Positions 6,142 through 9,037 of a stretch of 9,037 nt of DNA are shown here, in pieces. The notes below the pieces were generated by a model. It did not search any database and was not told where the DNA came from. It saw nothing but the letters and a program-made list of their open reading frames with translations. How positions within the stretch are numbered: position 1 is the stretch's first letter; every line of letters begins with the position of its first letter. The translations under genes were made by a program, and so were the position numbers. Source of the stretch: an uncultured Porphyromonas sp. (lineage in GTDB: Bacteria; Bacteroidota; Bacteroidia; Bacteroidales; Porphyromonadaceae); assembly GCF_947254915.1 (NCBI RefSeq), contig NZ_CAMYEZ010000095.1, forward strand, positions 1-9,037. Direction: 5' to 3'.

Positions 6142-8103
6142 TTAGTAGTTTAGAGAGAGCGAAACGAAGTAGCTACGTCCAGGCGATAGCGAAGCGCCCT
6201 GCTCGATGATTGGGGTCATATAGTTGAAAAGGTTGTCGCAGCCCAGTGTCAGGCTAAGGTCTAGGAGCGTCTGCCAGCGCTGTGTGACACTAGCCCTAAA
6301 GAGTGCATAGCCAGGATAGGAGGCGTACTTATAGTCTTTACTGGCATCGTCATAGACGGCAGACTTCACGCCACTGAGGTAGCGTCCGGTGAATTGCCCC
6401 GAGAGCGTGTACAAGCCCCAGCGGTGAGCGTACTGTATGGAGCCATTGATGTGGTGTGGTCTCGTGTTGCGGATATAGAAGGAGTGCGTCTTGCCCTGCA
6501 CCTTCATCTGCTCTAGGACGAGAGCGTAGTTGATGTTGATATCAAAGTTTGCGAAAGGCGTCACCCGTAGCATCGCCGTACCGCTCCATAGATTGAGAGG
6601 CTTGTCCCCGTTGCGATACTGGAGGACACGCCCCTCCTGCTCAGGCCGCGTATAGATACGATTGTTGATGCGGTTGTAGGAGGCCGAGAGCGAGATATTC
6701 ATAAAGGAGTTGTTGTACTCAGGAGTAATCATCACGAGGTGGCTGATCTCAGGCTTGAGGTCGCTGGCGCCTTTGATGCGAAACATACCTCTGTGGTCCC
6801 AGTCCATAAAGAGCTCCTTGAGCGAAGGCGATCTAAAGCCTTCGGAATAGCTAATGCGTAGGGCGTAGTTGTGATTGCGCCACATGATCGATAGACGAGG
6901 CGTCAGGTGCGTGCCATAGGTTGAGTGCATATCTTGCCGAATTCCTACGGTAGTGCTCCAGTTATTGTCCATACGCCAGAGCATTTGCCCGTAGAGCGTC
7001 TTGGTCGAAGCGCTGTGTACCTGATTGAGGTTGGTCACCTGTACGCTACGCAGGTTCTCGTGTAGTATCTCCACACCCGCATTGAAGCTCGGCTTGTAGG
7101 GGTCTTCCGTAGGGTCGTAGTTGTACTGCATGCGAGCCGTCTGCGTCAGGTAGTTAAACTGTGGCTCCCAGGGACCCTCCTCCTTTGTAGCGAGGAAGAA
7201 GTACTTGTCTCGCTTGTATCCCTCGATGTGGTAGCTAGCCTCTACGGAGTGTCCATCGGTAGGTTTGTAGAGCAGGCGTAGATTGCCCGTGGGGCTCTGA
7301 TAGAGGTTCTTCTCCTTGTCGTCAAAGTTTTGCATACGGGAGTGAAAGCGTCCCGTAGCGGTCATCGAGAGACGCTTTTCTGGGGAAAGGTAGCGTAGCT
7401 GCTCTTCCATATGAAAGGTGTAGAAGCCGGGCATCGTGCGGGGTATATCTGCACGTACGCTAGGTAGCTCGTAGTCTAGTTGCTTGGCATAGCCACCTGT
7501 CGTGGTGCTGGTCACACGACCTAGCTTCATCACCAGACGACCGTTGTAGCGCTGTATGCTCTGCGTGTCGTAGTGACCTGAGAGCGTAGCGTCGAGCTTC
7601 TTGTGGCTACGCTTCGTGATGATGTTGATCACACCGCCTATGGCATTGCTCCCATAGAGAGCCGAGCTAGAGCCTTGTAGCATCTCGATGCGCTCTATCG
7701 AAGAGGGGTCTATACGCTCTAGGTCTACGCTACTGGAGGCTCCCTCGTTGGTCATACGCTCGCCATCTATGAGGAAGAGGTAGTAGTCTGCCGAGAGCCC
7801 TCGTATGCTCATCCGGTTTTGCGTGCCGTGGGTGCTCGTCTGCACGCCAGGGATCACCATCTGTAGCAGATCCTCTACGGATCGTGCCTGCACCGCTTCG
7901 ATCTCTTTGGGCGAGACGACACGGATCGGTATGGAGATGTTTTTCATCGGACAACGTGTGCGAGTCCCCGTGACGACCACTTCGTCAAGACACATGACCT
8001 TCGTACTGTCTAGGAGTATCGAGTCTTGAGGAAGGAGTGGGGTCGCGGAGAGCGAACTGGCGAGGGTAAGTAGGGAGAGGAAGATGTATAGGGAGCTTTT
8101 CAT
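6142..8103 (-). CDS. hmuR: HmuR, TonB-dependent outer-membrane haem receptor
   Basis: I place the start at the ATG at 8103, giving 653 residues, because it begins a good signal peptide (about 1-20, ending S-L-S-A). The longer frame to 8145 starts with TTG and runs through a poly-C tract ahead of the signal. A TonB-box-like stretch (L-D-E-V-V-V-T-G, 39-46) is followed by the plug (about 50-165) with S-I-R-G, L-I-D-G-E-R and Q-G-S-S-S-A-L-Y-G-S-N-A-I-G-G-V-I-N. The rest is a 22-strand-type barrel with D-N-L-F-N-Y (623-628) and a terminal aromatic Tyr, as usual for outer-membrane porins. The haem-receptor landmarks are F-R-S-P (423-426), His437 and S-D-L-K-P-E (447-452), matching the YRAP/NPDL pair and the His between them in P. 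gingivalis HmuR. His92 in the plug fits the other reported haem ligand. It receives haem from HmuY and delivers it to the periplasm. Confidence 0.95.
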   Translation of the reverse strand: MKSSLYIFLSLLTLASSLSATPLLPQDSILLDSTKVMCLDEVVVTGTRTRCPMKNISIPIRVVSPKEIEAVQARSVEDLLQMVIPGVQTSTHGTQNRMSIRGLSADYYLFLIDGERMTNEGASSSVDLERIDPSSIERIEMLQGSSSALYGSNAIGGVINIITKRSHKKLDATLSGHYDTQSIQRYNGRLVMKLGRVTSTTTGGYAKQLDYELPSVRADIPRTMPGFYTFHMEEQLRYLSPEKRLSMTATGRFHSRMQNFDDKEKNLYQSPTGNLRLLYKPTDGHSVEASYHIEGYKRDKYFFLATKEEGPWEPQFNYLTQTARMQYNYDPTEDPYKPSFNAGVEILHENLRSVQVTNLNQVHSASTKTLYGQMLWRMDNNWSTTVGIRQDMHSTYGTHLTPRLSIMWRNHNYALRISYSEGFRSPSLKELFMDWDHRGMFRIKGASDLKPEISHLVMITPEYNNSFMNISLSASYNRINNRIYTRPEQEGRVLQYRNGDKPLNLWSGTAMLRVTPFANFDININYALVLEQMKVQGKTHSFYIRNTRPHHINGSIQYAHRWGLYTLSGQFTGRYLSGVKSAVYDDASKDYKYASYPGYALFRASVTQRWQTLLDLSLTLGCDNLFNYMTPIIEQGASLSPGRSYFVSLSLNY

Positions 8104-8123
8104 ATAGTAAAGTGTGAGTGTGT

Positions 8124-8132
8124 GGGGGGGGG
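8124..8132. repeat. Nine-base G/C homopolymer upstream of hmuR
   Basis: Nine consecutive G on the plus strand (C in the mRNA) end 20 bases before the hmuR ATG. The rest of the leader is A/C/T-rich. A run of this length is prone to slippage during replication and could vary the length of the hmuR leader. It is outside the chosen coding sequence, so it would affect expression rather than reading frame. Confidence 0.6.
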
Positions 8133-8146
8133 CTTGGAGAGCCAAT

Positions 8147-8169
8147 AGCTACTAAGAGCTAAGGTAGCT
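8147..8169 (-). promoter_or_regulatory. Alternative hairpin competing with the hmuY-hmuR stem
   Basis: The 6-bp arms agctac (8147-8152) and gtagct (8164-8169) pair across an 11-nt loop. The right arm shares 8166-8169 with the downstream arm of the larger stem, so the two structures are mutually exclusive in the mRNA. The short stem is much weaker than its competitor, so a switching role is only a possibility. Confidence 0.3.
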
Positions 8170-8208
8170 CGGAGCCACGGAGAGCGATCGCTCTAGTAGC
8201 TCCGAGCT
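8166..8208 (-). promoter_or_regulatory. Two-tier intergenic hairpin between hmuY and hmuR
   Basis: The outer arms agctcggagc (8166-8175) and gctccgagct (8199-8208) are perfect 10-bp inverted repeats. They enclose the perfect 14-bp palindrome agagcgatcgctct (8181-8194), which can form an inner 5-bp stem with a GATC loop. No T-tract follows on the minus strand, so it is not a standard intrinsic terminator. It more likely marks or protects the 3' end of an hmuY-only mRNA, or gives partial termination. A transcript of hmuY alone next to the full operon transcript has been reported in P. gingivalis, which fits. Confidence 0.65.
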
Positions 8209-8225
8209 GGTAAGGGAGAGGAAGA

Positions 8226-8888
8226 CTACTTCTTGTCTGCCTTGATGATATACTCTAGGGTGATGTGTCCCCTCTTCTTCGTAGCACTCAGACAGTCTAG
8301 GACGCGGACGCGGACAATCTGACCAGCTGCCGAGCGAACGAGAAAGACAGAGGGATCAACCGTATCCTTGGGAGGCATACCCTCACTGCTGATGATACCT
8401 TTATTTAGGTATCCTTTCCCATCACCCTTGGGCTCTGAGGTAAGGAGGAAGTTGGCAGATTGCTTCTCGTACTTCCTTTCGTGCTTGCTCATGTCAAACT
8501 TCATCAGGAGTGTACCCTCACGGTCTAGCGTCCACTCGCTATCCTTAGGAGTAGGTATGTCAGCCATTAGATCCTTTTGGGAGGTGCGAGCGGCTGCGCC
8601 CTTGCCCTTGCCCGAGGTACCGCCATTGGTCTTGAAGTCGTAGCGGTGTAGCCCTAGATCCCATGAGAGATCGGTCTCGGGAGTCGATACGCTGACCACT
8701 TCGCCCTTGTCAAAGTTGATGTAGACCCACTTCGTATAGTCGGAAGCGTCTACGACGATCTTCTTGGTCATTCCCTTCTCTTGAGAGGGATTGGGTGCAG
8801 GCTTTGGTTCGTTCTTGTCGCTTTTGCACGAAGCGCATAGCAACAGCGTCATGAGAGCCGCTAGAGAGAGTAGGATTGTTTTTTTCAT
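8226..8888 (-). CDS. hmuY: HmuY, secreted/surface haem-binding lipoprotein (haemophore)
   Basis: This 220-residue protein starts with KK, a hydrophobic signal (about 4-17) and a lipobox C-A-S-C with acylation predicted at Cys21. A Cys at the -3 position is unusual. A Pro/Lys/Asn-rich linker (22-40) precedes an all-beta domain. W76-D-L-G-L-H-R-Y-D84 and the G-K-G-K-G run (93-97) match the HmuY core as I recall it from P. gingivalis. HmuY is an outer-membrane haemophore that takes haem from host proteins and hands it to HmuR. Of its two axial His ligands, the first appears kept (His136 in H-E-R-K-Y-E-K-Q), while the second aligns with S-E-G-M (Glu169/Met171). It is the first gene, directly behind the promoter and separated from hmuR by a strong hairpin, which suggests it may be expressed more highly than the rest. 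Confidence 0.92.
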   Translation of the reverse strand: MKKTILLSLAALMTLLLCASCKSDKNEPKPAPNPSQEKGMTKKIVVDASDYTKWVYINFDKGEVVSVSTPETDLSWDLGLHRYDFKTNGGTSGKGKGAAARTSQKDLMADIPTPKDSEWTLDREGTLLMKFDMSKHERKYEKQSANFLLTSEPKGDGKGYLNKGIISSEGMPPKDTVDPSVFLVRSAAGQIVRVRVLDCLSATKKRGHITLEYIIKADKK

Positions 8889-8929
8889 ATACTTGGTTGC
8901 TTGGAAAAATAGATTGTATGATTGCTCTG

Positions 8930-8961
8930 CAAAGGTATGAAGGAGAGACTACGCAAATCAA
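8930..8961 (-). promoter_or_regulatory. Bacteroidota-type promoter for the hmu operon
   Basis: On the minus strand the -7 element TACCTTTG (8937-8930) matches the Bacteroidota consensus TAnnTTTG. A TTG at 8961-8959 lies 21 bp upstream, within the expected spacing for the -33 element. Transcription would start a few bases below 8930, leaving an untranslated leader of roughly 30-40 nt before the hmuY ATG. No other good TAnnTTTG match was seen in the hmuY-hmuR gap, so hmuR to hmuV probably depend on read-through from here. Confidence 0.7.
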
Positions 8962-8979
8962 TACCTAAACGTCGGTATT
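8960..8979. promoter_or_regulatory. Candidate operator dyad over the -33 region
   Basis: The 6-bp arms aatacc (8960-8965) and ggtatt (8974-8979) are perfect inverted repeats separated by 8 bp. The dyad overlaps the edge of the predicted -33 TTG, and half of the motif (ggtat) recurs within the -7 box at 8934-8938. Its position suits a repressor responding to iron or haem, but it is short and no specific regulator can be named. Confidence 0.35.
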
Positions 8980-8980
8980 T

Positions 8981-9002
8981 TCGTTTGTGCCGTCCCAATG
9001 CT
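8981..9002. repeat. Right copy of a bipartite inverted flank repeat
   Basis: On the minus strand this reads agcattg, then ggacg, then gcacaaacga. It matches 34-50 apart from the 5-bp insert. It lies just outside the predicted operator and promoter. The remaining bases to the window end (9003-9037) hold no recognisable gene or motif beyond a small gctca/tgagc hairpin (9000-9013). Confidence 0.55.
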
Positions 9003-9037
9003 CAGCCATGAGCGCTCCTCAGTACACACCTCTCAAT

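Noticed and set aside
8104..8145. A longer HmuR start at 8145
   Set aside because: The codon is TTG, the extension is not signal-peptide-like and crosses a homopolymer. The ATG at 8103 starts a good signal peptide.
8710..8961. Minus-strand open frame overlapping the hmuY start and promoter
   Set aside because: It runs through the promoter and signal-peptide region in another frame and gives a protein without recognisable features.

Overview
The window carries one complete operon on the minus strand. It is read from right to left and matches the haem-uptake locus hmuYRSTUV of Porphyromonas (Bacteroidota). The assignment rests on gene order, on the HmuY lipoprotein being followed by a 653-residue TonB-dependent receptor, on the very long CobN/ChlH-type chelatase HmuS, and on the small membrane trio HmuT/HmuU/HmuV. 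A promoter of the Bacteroidota type (TAnnTTTG with an upstream TTG) and the absence of clear Shine-Dalgarno sequences agree with that phylum. The base composition is moderately GC-rich by eye. I cannot name the species.

Layout in order of transcription. At 8889-9037 there is a promoter region with a Bacteroidota -7 box, a small dyad over the -33 region, and one copy of a bipartite 17-bp sequence whose inverted partner lies at 34-50. hmuY (8226-8888) encodes a surface haemophore lipoprotein. The hmuY-hmuR gap holds a strong two-tier hairpin, a competing hairpin and a run of nine G (C in the mRNA). hmuR (6142-8103) encodes the outer-membrane haem receptor. hmuS (1858-6108) encodes a chelatase-like protein anchored by a membrane helix at each end. 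hmuT (1150-1854) encodes a polytopic membrane protein. hmuU (506-1123) is ExbB/TolQ/MotA-like and hmuV (184-522) is a DUF2149-type protein that looks ExbD-like. The operon ends in an unusual seven-unit 11-bp repeat and then a 16-bp perfect-stem terminator hairpin.

How the genes may work together. HmuY captures haem outside the cell and passes it to HmuR, which imports it across the outer membrane using TonB energy. HmuS then meets the haem in the periplasm: its sequence predicts that the chelatase body lies outside the inner membrane, tethered by helices at both ends. Work on HmuS homologues has associated it with removing iron from haem without breaking the ring. HmuU and HmuV resemble the two halves of a proton-driven motor (ExbB/ExbD, MotA/MotB), with a conserved-looking Asp at the start of the HmuV helix. 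I infer that HmuSTUV forms a proton-motive-force-driven chelatase or dechelatase complex. This is the most interesting system in the window. No mobile-element gene, CRISPR array, tRNA or rRNA was seen.
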